Part shown: piece by piece, positions 25,034 to 33,695 of the stretch | Position numbering within the stretch: the stretch's first letter is position 1 | Layout of the letters: every line of letters begins with the position of its first letter | Assembly (NCBI GenBank): GCA_015060205.1 | Contig: SUYY01000008.1 | Location: 1 to 55,194, forward strand | Reading direction: 5' to 3' | Length of the DNA: 55,194 nt | Source: Bacteroidales bacterium | GTDB lineage: Bacteria > Bacteroidota > Bacteroidia > Bacteroidales > UBA932 | Translations under genes and position numbers: made by a program | Notes under the pieces: generated by a model | The model's input: only the letters and a program-made list of their open reading frames with translations | Told to the model about the DNA's origin: nothing | Databases searched by the model: none

Positions 25034-26298
25034 ACTCCCACCCCTATCGTAGAATTATAGTTCCGAATATGTCGGAGGACAATAAAAGCCAACACTATTT
25101 CCATCATCAGAAGAATAGCATTAATGATAATATAAGAAACATATTCATTGAGAGAAACAGACAAATACTTAACAAACAGGTATATTATCAAAAATCCCAA
25201 TCCATTAAGCAATATCTGTATATTCAATAAATTATAAGTCTTTGTCATCAAAGTTATCAGTCCGACATACGACATCAAGGCACAATGCACTATATTAAGT
25301 GAACTTATTGTTGCCGCCTGCATCGTATTGTCAGGATATATTATGGTTACGAATAAAAACATTCCCATTCCCAACAGGAGAACTGACATCAAAAACGGTA
25401 AAGAAAACCTCCTTATCTTACTTATATATGCTCCTACCCCATTGGGATCGCGGTGATCCAATTTCCCGATAAACACACTTGAAAAAGTAGTGTTAAATAT
25501 TGTAATTATGCCGGTCATTCCAGAGGCAAAACTCAAGGCTGCCGCTAATGTAGGATCATACAATTTAGACGATATTATGAACAAACGGCTCGTTGCTGTA
25601 TATATTATTCCTGCTATTGAAATTTTAAATATAAAACCCAAGAATCCTGGATAGGAATTTAATCTGCAAATCTTAAGTTTAAGTAGAGAAAGAACAAATA
25701 CCACGAACTCATAGCAGAACGGAACGATACATAAAAAAAATAACACCTTGTATGGATCAGATATATCATAATATCTGATTACAAACAGGAATACTATTCT
25801 AACAGAAAGTATGACCAGTACATCCTTTAAAATCTTCTTGTACTCACATAAGGCAGTTTGATATCCTCGATTATAAACAAAAAACAATGAGCAGATCATA
25901 CTACCATACATAATCAGATTATCCTTGATTGATTCTGTTGTTATATTTAAAGCATGAGACAATCTATTATTGGGAAATAGTCCTAACAGGAATAAAACAA
26001 TCAATAGAATTACCGCAGTCAGATAATAGTAAAAGGTGTATTTTTGATTATCAATTTTATAATATCTAAGAAGTCCTGGAACAAGTCCTGCTGTGAATAT
26101 TCCTGTCAGGAATAATACCATTTGAAAAAGATATATAAAATCTGTATATACCTCAGTTCTTAAAAATGAAGGAGACAAAAAAGTAATCAATGCAGTACTC
26201 AAAGAGTATAGAGCATTGGCCAGCAAAAACTTAGTCAAGTTGGAAGCAAGCAAACTACTAATCCTTTTTCTTAATTTAAACACGGGGTACTTATTCAT
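25030..26298 (-). CDS. Wzx-type flippase (polysaccharide transporter, MATE/MVF-like)
   Basis: About 422 residues from the ATG at 26298; the longer frame to 26445 runs through the end of the preceding gene and adds an unlikely N terminus. It has about twelve hydrophobic segments with short basic loops, beginning MNKYPVFKLRKRISSLLASN. The length and position beside glycosyltransferases and a polymerase fit a Wzx flippase that moves the lipid-linked repeat unit across the inner membrane. It overlaps the preceding GT4 stop by eight bases. Confidence 0.83.
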   Translation of the reverse strand: MNKYPVFKLRKRISSLLASNLTKFLLANALYSLSTALITFLSPSFLRTEVYTDFIYLFQMVLFLTGIFTAGLVPGLLRYYKIDNQKYTFYYYLTAVILLIVLFLLGLFPNNRLSHALNITTESIKDNLIMYGSMICSLFFVYNRGYQTALCEYKKILKDVLVILSVRIVFLFVIRYYDISDPYKVLFFLCIVPFCYEFVVFVLSLLKLKICRLNSYPGFLGFIFKISIAGIIYTATSRLFIISSKLYDPTLAAALSFASGMTGIITIFNTTFSSVFIGKLDHRDPNGVGAYISKIRRFSLPFLMSVLLLGMGMFLFVTIIYPDNTMQAATISSLNIVHCALMSYVGLITLMTKTYNLLNIQILLNGLGFLIIYLFVKYLSVSLNEYVSYIIINAILLMMEIVLAFIVLRHIRNYNSTIGVGV

Positions 26299-27397
26299 TG
26301 TAAATATCAGCGTATGTTTGAGAACCACTGCTGATATCAAATAAAGAATTAAACATATTCTTAGCCGCCTGACAACATTTAGAATACGAGACTCTATCAC
26401 TAATGAGATTTTTGATCTGAGAAGCCAAATCTCCAGAATCACCATTTATGAATAACCTCGATGATACTTCCGGTAATCCTCCGACATTACTTCCAACTAC
26501 AGGTTTTCCCAAAGAAAGTGCCTCACACGCAGATAATGACAAGGCCTCCGTTCTAGATGGTTGTACATATATATCAGACAAACTTATATATTGCAAAACA
26601 TTATCTGTTATTCCTATCCATCGTATCTTATCTATCACTTTTATCTCTTCAGCAAGTTTATAAAGGCTGTCAGTATAGGCACTATCGTCCAAACCAACTA
26701 AAATCAAGATGCAATTATCAAGATTTGCCATTGCCCTGATCAGAACATCTGGTCCTTTAATATAATTTGAAAATAAAACTGAACTAAGTACTGTATGATT
26801 ATCATCAATATCCAGTTCATTTTTCGATATGCCTTTATTTTGAGTAATAGGTTTTGCAACTCCTAAATAAACTCGTTGAGATATATCATACCGTCCATAT
26901 ATATCCGAAAATTGTTTCAAGACATAATCAGAAACAAATAATAATCGAGTAAATAATCTATTACCAAATCCCCAGAACGAGAGAAATTTTTGTTTCATAG
27001 ATAGGCCGGAAAAAGATGTTATCTGATTCCCAAATTTGTCAGTAATACAAGAATGCTGAGTTTTATATACTTTCTTGACACCTTTAAGTCTTGCTACTAT
27101 AGCACCAAAATACTGTGTAGAAGAAAAATGGAAATGGACTATATCCGGATTATATTTATTTAATATTTTCGTATAATTATAAATATGGCCCATAATTTTC
27201 TTAGAATTGAAAGAACAGCATTCCACAACGACATTTCTATCTTTCAATTCTTGGAGATATTGTTCACTTGAAGGAAGGATATCGTATACAAGAACAAATC
27301 TATCATTGGACAATTTGTCTATTAACTCCAATATAAACTTCTCCAATCCACCAAATTTAGTGGATGTCATCCCCATAAAATGTATAATGGTTCTCAT
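26291..27397 (-). CDS. glycosyltransferase family 4
   Basis: A 368-residue GT-B enzyme. The opening is HFMGMTSTKFGGLEKFILEL, the acceptor domain has DIVHFHFSSTQY, and the donor side has QPSRTEALSLSACEALSLG with the EX7E motif, followed by KPVVGSNVGGLPEV. It lies seven bases after the wecB stop and is probably the first sugar transfer after the initiating step, since it is the first glycosyltransferase of the operon. The sugar is unknown; ManNAcA made by the adjacent WecB and WecC is one possibility. Confidence 0.87.
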   Translation of the reverse strand: MRTIIHFMGMTSTKFGGLEKFILELIDKLSNDRFVLVYDILPSSEQYLQELKDRNVVVECCSFNSKKIMGHIYNYTKILNKYNPDIVHFHFSSTQYFGAIVARLKGVKKVYKTQHSCITDKFGNQITSFSGLSMKQKFLSFWGFGNRLFTRLLFVSDYVLKQFSDIYGRYDISQRVYLGVAKPITQNKGISKNELDIDDNHTVLSSVLFSNYIKGPDVLIRAMANLDNCILILVGLDDSAYTDSLYKLAEEIKVIDKIRWIGITDNVLQYISLSDIYVQPSRTEALSLSACEALSLGKPVVGSNVGGLPEVSSRLFINGDSGDLASQIKNLISDRVSYSKCCQAAKNMFNSLFDISSGSQTYADIYNE

Positions 27398-27404
27398 TCC
27401 AACA

Positions 27405-28580
27405 CTACTTCAGTCTATCCACTATTCTTTCACAAGCCAATCCATCACCGTAAGGATTGACGGCCTTGCTCATCTTCTCATACGATTTTTCATCGTCGAG
27501 GAGGTGTGAAACTTCGTTTATGATCTTATCGTAGTCTGTTCCGACAAGTTTGACTGTACCGGCATCGAGTGCCTCAGGGCGTTCGGTTGTGTCTCGCATG
27601 ACGAGAACCGGTTTTCCTAATCCTGGGGCTTCTTCCTGTATTCCACCGGAGTCTGTGAGTACTATTGTGGACTTCTCCATCAGGTATACGAATGACAGAT
27701 ACTCTAGCGGTTCTATGAAGAACATGTTGCTGAGATTCGACAAATCTTCTCCGAACACTTCATGAATAGGCTTACGCACATTAGGATTGAGATGCATCGG
27801 ATAGACGAAGTCAACATCAGGATACTTTTCAGTCAGATCCTTGATGGCGGTACACATGTTTATGAAACCTTCTCCAAAGTTTTCTCTTCTATGACCAGTG
27901 ATAAGGACCAGTTTTCTAGGAGATTCTTCGCTACGCTCAGAATGACAAGCCAGGCGGTTAATGTCATAACCGGCCCTCCTGAGAACATCCTCAAGTTCAG
28001 AGTTAAGATTCTGGTCGTTCTTAATCTTATCTACGACCCAGTAGAGTGCATCAATAACAGTATTTCCTGTTACCGTTATTGAATCTTCAGCAACTGCCTC
28101 ACGAAGAAGGTTCTGCTTGCTGAGAGGTGTAGGAGCAAAATTATACGTTGCTATGCGACTGGTAATCTGCCTGTTCATCTCCTCCGGCCATGGACTATAA
28201 ATGTTGTAGGTACGAAGTCCTGCCTCAACATGTCCCACAGGAATCTGCTGATAGAATGCAGCAAGTGCGGCGGCTGTAGATGTGGTCGTATCGCCGTGAA
28301 CAAGAACAACATCCGGATGAGTCCCTTTCAAGACATCACGCATCCCAATGAGGACACGAGAGGTCACGTCATATAAATCCTGTCCTTGTTTCATGATATT
28401 CAGGTCATAATCAGGAGTTATGTCGAATATCTGCAACACCTGATCAAGCATCTGACGATGCTGGCCAGTCACACATACTATCGTCTCGAAGGATTCAGGA
28501 TTTTTCTGAAACTCCTTGACAAGAGGTGCCATCTTGATCGCTTCGGGTCTTGTACCGAAAACAAGCATTATTTTCTTCAT
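27405..28580 (-). CDS. wecB: UDP-N-acetylglucosamine 2-epimerase (non-hydrolysing), with repeat insertion
   Basis: A 391-residue GT-B-fold enzyme that interconverts UDP-GlcNAc and UDP-ManNAc. FGTRPEAIKMAPL at the N terminus, VHGDTTTS, HVEAGLRTY, ITGHRRENFGEGF and TDSGGIQEEAP are all in place, so the active site looks intact. Residues 211-221 (ACHSERSEESP) are not family sequence: they translate a dispersed repeat (27922-27949) that has inserted in frame just before the RKLVLITGHRREN strand. The insertion is in a surface loop by position, so activity may survive. The gene follows wecC by three bases. Confidence 0.93.
   Translation of the reverse strand: MKKIMLVFGTRPEAIKMAPLVKEFQKNPESFETIVCVTGQHRQMLDQVLQIFDITPDYDLNIMKQGQDLYDVTSRVLIGMRDVLKGTHPDVVLVHGDTTTSTAAALAAFYQQIPVGHVEAGLRTYNIYSPWPEEMNRQITSRIATYNFAPTPLSKQNLLREAVAEDSITVTGNTVIDALYWVVDKIKNDQNLNSELEDVLRRAGYDINRLACHSERSEESPRKLVLITGHRRENFGEGFINMCTAIKDLTEKYPDVDFVYPMHLNPNVRKPIHEVFGEDLSNLSNMFFIEPLEYLSFVYLMEKSTIVLTDSGGIQEEAPGLGKPVLVMRDTTERPEALDAGTVKLVGTDYDKIINEVSHLLDDEKSYEKMSKAVNPYGDGLACERIVDRLK
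27922..27949. repeat. dispersed palindromic repeat inserted in frame inside wecB
   Basis: GATTCTTCGCTACGCTCAGA with the following ATGACAAG is the same element family as the copies at 2892-2970. In the wecB frame it is read as CHSERSEES, a peptide known as a signature of this repeat class inside bacterial proteins. Confidence 0.85.
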
Positions 28581-28583
28581 AGA

Positions 28584-29789
28584 CTACTTTTTAAAGGTAC
28601 CGCAGAAGTCCAGTACTTTGACATCATTTCTGTAATTCAGTTCTGCAAACTCTCTATGATTTACAAGAAACGCTACAATGTCAGCCTTCTCATATGCATC
28701 CTTATAATGTGTCAACTTCAGAACATTATGTTCTTCTATATTCGGCTCCACCAACATGATTTGAGCATTATTGCAACTCTGCATGACCTTTGTCGCAATA
28801 CTCTTTGCCGGTGATTCCCGGAGATCATCTATGTTTGGTTTGAATGCAAGTCCCATCATTGCAACCCACGGTTTGCGGTGATTTTCAAGTTCAAATTTCA
28901 GCATCTCATTCTGAATCTTTTCTGCACACCAGAATGATTTATAATTATTTATCTCACGAGCAGAGGCTATTATCTTTGATTCCATCGGAAAATCTGCGGT
29001 AATGAAATATGGGTCAACCGCTATGCAATGACCTCCGACTCCACAACCAGGCTGAAGAATATTCACACGTGGGTGCTTATTTGCAAGGTTTATCAGTTCC
29101 CAAACATTGATTCCAGCCTTGTCGCATATAAGAGACAATTCATTTGCGAAGGCAATCTGAACATCGCGAGATGAGTTTTCTGTCAACTTACACATCTCTG
29201 CTGTTTTACAGTTGGTTCGATGAAGTGTTCCAGTAACAAAACGACTGTAAAACTCTATTGCCTTATCTGTAGAAGGTTCATCAATACCACCTATTACCCT
29301 GTCGTTATGAACCAACTCATATATGACATTACCAGGGAGTACTCTCTCCGGACAATATGCAATGTAAATCTTCCCCTTCAATTCAGGACGTTCAGAAAAT
29401 ATAAGATTTGCCATCTTATCCGTAGTTCCAACTGGAGATGTAGATTCTATCACGTATAAATCTCCATCCTTCAAGAGTGGAAGTACAGCCCTTGTCGCTG
29501 CTTCCACATATGATATATCCGGCTCATGATTTCCTTTGAATGGGGTTGGAACAACCATGAAATATGCATCGCTTACTTCCGGTACGGTTGAAGCCTTCAA
29601 TGCTCCTGAAGCAACAACTTCCTGAAGCATTGTCTCCATTCCGGGTTCTATGATGTGGAGTTTACCCCTATTGGTCATCTCTACGACCTTAGGATTTATA
29701 TCTACTCCTATAACCTCTATTCCGTGCTTTGCAGCAATTATCGATGTCGGCAGGCCGATGTAGCCTAATCCCATAAAACATGCTTTCAT
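28584..29789 (-). CDS. wecC: UDP-N-acetyl-D-mannosamine dehydrogenase
   Basis: A 401-residue NAD-dependent dehydrogenase of the UDP-glucose/GDP-mannose dehydrogenase family. It has GLGYIGLP near residue 7, ESTSPVGTT, CPERVLPGN, ENSSRDVQIAFANEL and the catalytic cysteine block GCGVGGHCIAVDPYF. EPGMETML and the CPERVLPGN form are typical of WecC. It converts UDP-ManNAc (from the next gene, WecB) to UDP-ManNAcA, giving an acidic aminosugar. A decayed region of about 1.2 kb separates it from the previous dehydrogenase gene. Confidence 0.92.
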   Translation of the reverse strand: MKACFMGLGYIGLPTSIIAAKHGIEVIGVDINPKVVEMTNRGKLHIIEPGMETMLQEVVASGALKASTVPEVSDAYFMVVPTPFKGNHEPDISYVEAATRAVLPLLKDGDLYVIESTSPVGTTDKMANLIFSERPELKGKIYIAYCPERVLPGNVIYELVHNDRVIGGIDEPSTDKAIEFYSRFVTGTLHRTNCKTAEMCKLTENSSRDVQIAFANELSLICDKAGINVWELINLANKHPRVNILQPGCGVGGHCIAVDPYFITADFPMESKIIASAREINNYKSFWCAEKIQNEMLKFELENHRKPWVAMMGLAFKPNIDDLRESPAKSIATKVMQSCNNAQIMLVEPNIEEHNVLKLTHYKDAYEKADIVAFLVNHREFAELNYRNDVKVLDFCGTFKK

Positions 29790-29881
29790 GTATATATTTC
29801 GTTTTTATAACATTCTGAATAAAAAATGGAAAACTAATTTAATGCCATTATTAATGCTTTGATCAGTCATCATTATCCAAC

Positions 29882-30004
29882 TCACTTCAACTTCACGAGA
29901 TTCTTTATTCCGCTGTCGCGTATGATTGCTTTGGGGGCAAACTTCTCACAAAGGGCTTCTACCATGATGCGGTGAGAGTCGGTGGCGGATATTTTGATTT
30001 TCAT
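29882..30004 (-). CDS. possible 40-residue ORF, function unknown
   Basis: A minus-strand frame from ATG (30004) to TGA (29882) reads MKIKISATDSHRIMVEALC followed by EKFAPKAIIRDSGIKNLVKL. Composition is protein-like (mixed hydrophobic and charged, no low-complexity run) and it lies 92 bases before wecC. No good ribosome-binding site is seen; the bases upstream form a short palindrome (CTCATTTTATGAG). It may be a real small protein or a fragment of a decayed gene, as the flanking DNA is clearly degenerate. I do not recognise it. Confidence 0.4.
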   Translation of the reverse strand: MKIKISATDSHRIMVEALCEKFAPKAIIRDSGIKNLVKLK

Positions 30005-30063
30005 AAGGTGGTTCTCATAAAATGAGAATTTGTATAATCATTCTATTTCCAACCTTGGTTGGA

Positions 30064-30121
30064 GATTGCCACGTCGCTATGCTCCTCGCAATGACAGTGA
30101 GCGTGCTTCTCGTGATGACAG
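30064..30121. repeat. dispersed GATTGCC...GCAATGACAG repeat plus a partial copy
   Basis: GATTGCCACGTCGCTATGCT and on to GCAATGACAGTG (30064-30099) has ATTGC/GCAAT arms and is followed by a degenerate partial copy ending GATGACAG (to 30121). It borders the left end of the ATPase fragment. Confidence 0.8.
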
Positions 30122-30172
30122 ATGGCTGTTATTCGATGAATTTCAATTTGTCTCAAGGGTTGCTGATCATAC

Positions 30173-30753
30173 TTAATATTTGGTCAGCAGCCAGTGTTTG
30201 AAGACCGGATCCTGAATGGTAATGCTGTCTGGCAAAATGTCTATCAGTTCTTTCTTTTCAAGAGCATTTTTTATGTTCTTTACATTTGCAGAAGAACCTA
30301 ACTTATATCTGGTCAACACATCCTGGGAAGTAAAACAGGTTTCTCCGTTTGCCACAGCCTGCAGAAATCCGATCTGAGTGGGCGTAAGGTTGTCTAAAAT
30401 AAGGGAGAACACTAATGCTAACTGCGCCTCAAGTCCCTCAAATGCAGAATCGACTATATCCTTCGTACACTTTTCTGTGGTTCGGAACCAAGAGAGTTGA
30501 CTGAGTTGCTGAACATAATAAGGATGATTTTCCACCCTATCTGCAATATAGGAGGCAACATCATCTTCAATGAATTTTCCGGTATCCCTAAACCTGCCCA
30601 CGATAAACGGAATCCATTCAGACCTTGCAATTTTCTGAAGAAAAATCATGTCTCCGAATTTATAGAAAGGATTTTTTGAATCAGAGAACAAATCAATCAT
30701 CATGTTTCGTTTGCTACCATACAGACAATATGCTACATCTGTATGTTTTTGCC
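30173..30753 (-). pseudogene. C-terminal fragment of an AAA/archaeal-type ATPase
   Basis: The open part reads from WQKH (30753) through CLYGSKRNMMIDLFSDSKNP and YKFGDMIFLQKI to HPYYVQQLS and a winged-helix-like end (DSITIQDPVFKHWLLTKY). This is the C-terminal half of the Bacteroidota ATP-binding proteins that carry a DUF-type helical tail after the P-loop domain. A TGA (30754-30756) stands directly before the Trp, and no P-loop, Walker B or sensor sequence lies upstream. The N-terminal two thirds are gone. An internal ATG at 30703 would give 176 residues, but this is almost certainly not functional. It is flanked on both sides by dispersed repeats. Confidence 0.8.
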
Positions 30754-30878
30754 ATCATTCAGAGGTGTGCCAAATTTAATAATTTTGTTTGAAATAGAAT
30801 TATTTGAAACTATTTTGTTTGATGTGTTCTTGTAAAATAAGAATTAGTGGGATGATTCTATATCATACTTATATTTTG

Positions 30879-30906
30879 AGATTGCCGGTCAGGCCGGCAA
30901 TGACGG
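30879..30906. repeat. perfect palindromic repeat (ATTGCCGG...CCGGCAAT)
   Basis: ATTGCCGG (30881-30888), a five-base loop, and CCGGCAAT (30894-30901), followed by GACGG. This is a hairpin element of a different subtype from its neighbours, in the degenerate stretch upstream of the ATPase fragment. Confidence 0.8.
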
Positions 30907-30920
30907 TTGATATATTCAGA

Positions 30921-30992
30921 GATTGCCACGTCGCTATGCTCCTCGCAATGACAGTGGGTGTGCTACTCGTGATAACTGTTAGTCGCAATGAC
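30921..30992. repeat. dispersed repeat (GATTGCC type) plus degenerate copy
   Basis: GATTGCCACGTCGCTATGCT to ACAGTG (30921-30956) is nearly identical to the copy at 30064-30099. A degenerate copy with GCAATGACAG follows to 30992, directly before the dehydrogenase stop. The pair at 30064 and 30921 brackets the ATPase fragment in direct orientation. The rest of 30754-31005 shows no gene. Confidence 0.8.
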
Positions 30993-31005
30993 AGAGAGGG
31001 AGGGG

Positions 31006-32280
31006 TTAGAGGCGTCCGTCGACTATGGTTCGGTCGAGGGCGCCTTTGACGTCGTATATGACTCCGTTGGCGGTGAGGAGGGATTTCACGTCGAGGGTCT
31101 TGAAGTCGTTGTGGGCGACTGCGAGGATGACGGCGTCAAACCTTCCGGCCGGGAGTTCGCTGACGATGTCTATGCCATATTCGTGTCTTACATGGGCTGC
31201 ATCTGCCCAAGGGTCATATATCGTTATGCTGTCTGTATATTCCTGAAGGGTGTGGTAGATGTCCACTACCTTTGTATTGCGGACGTCGGGGCAGTTTTCC
31301 TTGAAGGTGATGCCGAGGATGAGGATTTTCGAGTCCTTGACCATGACGCCTTTCTTGTTCATGCACTTGATGGTCTGTTCGGCGACGTAGGCTCCCATTC
31401 CGTCGTTGAGGCGGCGGGCTGAGAACATCACTCTTGGAAGGACGCCGTAGACCTGAGCCTTCTGGATGAGATAGTAAGGGTCGACCGATATGCAGTGACC
31501 ACCGACCAGTCCCGGACTCATCTTGATGAAGTTCCATTTTGAAGAAGCGGCCTCGATGACGTCGCGGGTGTCTATGCCCATGGCGTTGAATATCTTGGCG
31601 AGTTCGTTCATGAAGGCGATGTTGACGTCTCTCTGGGAGTTCTCGATGATCTTGGAGGCTTCTGCCACTTTGATGGACGGAGCCTTGTGGGTACCGTTTA
31701 CGAGGACTGCGTTGTAGATGGAATCCACGATATCTGCAACCTGAGGGGTGGAACCGGATGTCACCTTGACGATCTTTTCCACAGTGTGTTCCTTGTCGCC
31801 GGGGTTGATTCGTTCCGGACTATATCCTGCGAAGAAATCCTCGTTGAATTTCAGTCCTGAGACTTTTTCCACTACCGGGAGGCATTCATCTTCGGTCACT
31901 CCGGGATATACTGTGGATTCATAGACCACTATGTCTCCTTTTGAGATGACTTTACCGACTGTCTCGCTGGCTCCCCAAAGAGGTCTCAAGTCCGGACGGT
32001 TATTTTCATCGACGGGAGTCGGCACTGCAACTACATAAAAATTGCAGTCTCTGATTTCTTCCAACGATGTTGTACATCTGAAGCCATGTACGTTTATGGC
32101 TTCCTGAAGCAGTTCGTCGCTGACTTCGAGTGTGGCGTCATGTCCTGACATCAACGAATCGACTCTCGACTGGTTCATGTCGAAACCGATTGTCCTGAAT
32201 TTTGTCGAGAACAATCTTGCAAGAGGCAGGCCTACATATCCGAGACCTATGACGCAGACTCTAATTTCATTTGAGAACAT
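31006..32280 (-). CDS. nucleotide sugar dehydrogenase (TviB/WbpA-like, UDP-HexNAc 6-dehydrogenase)
   Basis: About 424 residues from the ATG at 32280 (MFSNEIRVCVIGLGYVGLPL); a TTG eight codons upstream is in frame but less likely. Rossmann motif GLGYVGLP, ESTVYPGVTE, GYSPERINPGDKEH, ENSQRDVNIAFMNELA and catalytic GLVGGHCISVDPYYL are present. The YSPERINPGDKEH block is typical of the Vi-antigen TviB and WbpA group, which oxidises UDP-GlcNAc (or UDP-GalNAc) to the uronic acid. With WecC and Ugd it is the third UDP-sugar dehydrogenase in the window. It lies 16 bases after the UpxY gene. Confidence 0.9.
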   Translation of the reverse strand: MFSNEIRVCVIGLGYVGLPLARLFSTKFRTIGFDMNQSRVDSLMSGHDATLEVSDELLQEAINVHGFRCTTSLEEIRDCNFYVVAVPTPVDENNRPDLRPLWGASETVGKVISKGDIVVYESTVYPGVTEDECLPVVEKVSGLKFNEDFFAGYSPERINPGDKEHTVEKIVKVTSGSTPQVADIVDSIYNAVLVNGTHKAPSIKVAEASKIIENSQRDVNIAFMNELAKIFNAMGIDTRDVIEAASSKWNFIKMSPGLVGGHCISVDPYYLIQKAQVYGVLPRVMFSARRLNDGMGAYVAEQTIKCMNKKGVMVKDSKILILGITFKENCPDVRNTKVVDIYHTLQEYTDSITIYDPWADAAHVRHEYGIDIVSELPAGRFDAVILAVAHNDFKTLDVKSLLTANGVIYDVKGALDRTIVDGRL

Positions 32281-32296
32281 ATTATATAACGTTATT

Positions 32297-32950
32297 TCAT
32301 TCAACTATTTCCACATCCTCCGGCCGGACGAAGGTGGTGGCGACGGCGAGCATGCCGGGGATTTCGACCATGATGCGGCGGGATTTGCGGATGCGGACTA
32401 TCTTGCCTTCGATGCCGGCGAAGGCGCCGGATTTTACCTTGACGCTCTGGCCTTCACGGAGTTTGGGACTTATTGCGGTCATGTAGATGAGGTCTTCGTC
32501 CAGAGTGGTCGAGACCTTGATGAAGTCTTCCATCGCTTTGGACGGTACCACCATCGGGCTTCTGCTGGCGCGTTCCCAGTAGAAATGGACCGGGGCGTTC
32601 TCGCCATATGAACGTATGAAGTTCTCGAGGAAGACTCTGTCGGAAAATGCGAAGCAGAGGTTGTTTACCGCGGGAACCAGCAGTTTCTTCACCTTTCCTG
32701 CCACTTCCTTCCTTCGCCATATCATAGGAACGAAGGTGCGGACTCCCCTGCTGCAGAGTGCATCCTGAATCTTCAGTTCACGGGAGTAGGAGACGCGGAG
32801 CACATGCCACATCTTATTTCCTGCAGCAGAAATATGGCACAAATCAGGGACACCCGAAACATTGCTTTCCGAGCGTCCTTGAATCTTTTCGTCTTTTTCT
32901 TCGTCACTAAACGGCCTTGCACTATCCAGCAACAAGTTGTCCTTTAGCAT
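32297..32950 (-). CDS. UpxY-type transcription antiterminator (NusG paralogue)
   Basis: A 217-residue NusG-like protein. After a variable N-terminal stretch of about 46 residues, the NGN domain starts at MWHVLRVSYSRELKIQDAL. The C-terminal KOW part reads SPKLREGQSVKVKSGAFAGI followed by EGKIVRIRKSRRI. UpxY proteins let RNA polymerase read through long capsule operons of Bacteroidales. An alternative ATG (M47) has AGGA a few bases upstream, so the shorter form is possible; 32950 fits the gene spacing better. It is the fifth gene of the cluster, not the first as in Bacteroides fragilis. Confidence 0.88.
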   Translation of the reverse strand: MLKDNLLLDSARPFSDEEKDEKIQGRSESNVSGVPDLCHISAAGNKMWHVLRVSYSRELKIQDALCSRGVRTFVPMIWRRKEVAGKVKKLLVPAVNNLCFAFSDRVFLENFIRSYGENAPVHFYWERASRSPMVVPSKAMEDFIKVSTTLDEDLIYMTAISPKLREGQSVKVKSGAFAGIEGKIVRIRKSRRIMVEIPGMLAVATTFVRPEDVEIVE

Positions 32951-32979
32951 CTATTAAATATATATTTATCGCCCTGAGG

Positions 32980-33690
32980 CTATAAAATCTTTTCCAGGTT
33001 CCTGATATCTTCCTTAGATATCACCTTCCGGGAGTATGGTTCTCCCAGCGACTGCACCCTGTGGCAGTCTGTTCCCACTACACTGTACATTTCCTTGCCC
33101 AACAGCCACGAGGCTTTTTTTGCCGCTGTCTCGCCATAATAGCCGGCGAGGGACGGAAGATTGAGTTGGAAACGGACTCCTGCACGCACAAGGTCCTCAT
33201 AGTCGGACTTGTCCATATATCTGTATCTTTCAGGATGTGCCAGCAACGGGTAATATCCCTTGCTCAGCATCTTCCTGAACGTATCCTTCATGTCCATCGG
33301 TGGTGTCCATGTGGATGTCTCCACAAGTACCACATCGTCCTTCATGAGAAGAAGGTCACCGCTCTCGAGCCTTTCTTCAAAAACCGTGTCGAGCATATAC
33401 TCGGCTGCAAGATTAAGAGAAATATTTCCGGAATATGCCGACCGGAGTTGCTCGAAGCGTTCTTTCAAAGAAGCGGTGGCGTTCGGGACATCCTCCATCA
33501 CATGAGGCGTGCACCATAGTTCTGATATGCCGAGGGACTCTTCGACAGATATGGCCTGCAGAGATTCCTCCAGGGTCTTTATGCCGTCATCCACACCGAA
33601 AAGTATGTGCGAATGACTGTCGCAGGCCCCTTGAAGAACCCCGCTTCCGCTTAGGGAAGCCTTTGAATCGAACAGTCCGAAAAATCCCAT
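32980..33690 (-). CDS. CpsB/YwqE-type tyrosine-protein phosphatase (PHP fold)
   Basis: A 236-residue metal-dependent phosphatase of the PHP superfamily. The metal ligands are visible in DSHSHILFGVDDG (near residue 26), WCTPHVMEDVPN, LAHPERYRYMD and GTDCHR. It would dephosphorylate the C-terminal tyrosine cluster of the adjacent Wzc kinase, controlling polymer length and export. It starts five bases after the wzc stop, which supports the pairing. Confidence 0.9.
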   Translation of the reverse strand: MGFFGLFDSKASLSGSGVLQGACDSHSHILFGVDDGIKTLEESLQAISVEESLGISELWCTPHVMEDVPNATASLKERFEQLRSAYSGNISLNLAAEYMLDTVFEERLESGDLLLMKDDVVLVETSTWTPPMDMKDTFRKMLSKGYYPLLAHPERYRYMDKSDYEDLVRAGVRFQLNLPSLAGYYGETAAKKASWLLGKEMYSVVGTDCHRVQSLGEPYSRKVISKEDIRNLEKIL

Positions 33691-33695
33691 ATCAA

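Noticed and set aside
25030..26445. 471-residue form of the flippase
   Set aside because: The extra N terminus is the preceding glycosyltransferase gene read in another frame; ATG 26298 gives a normal flippase start.
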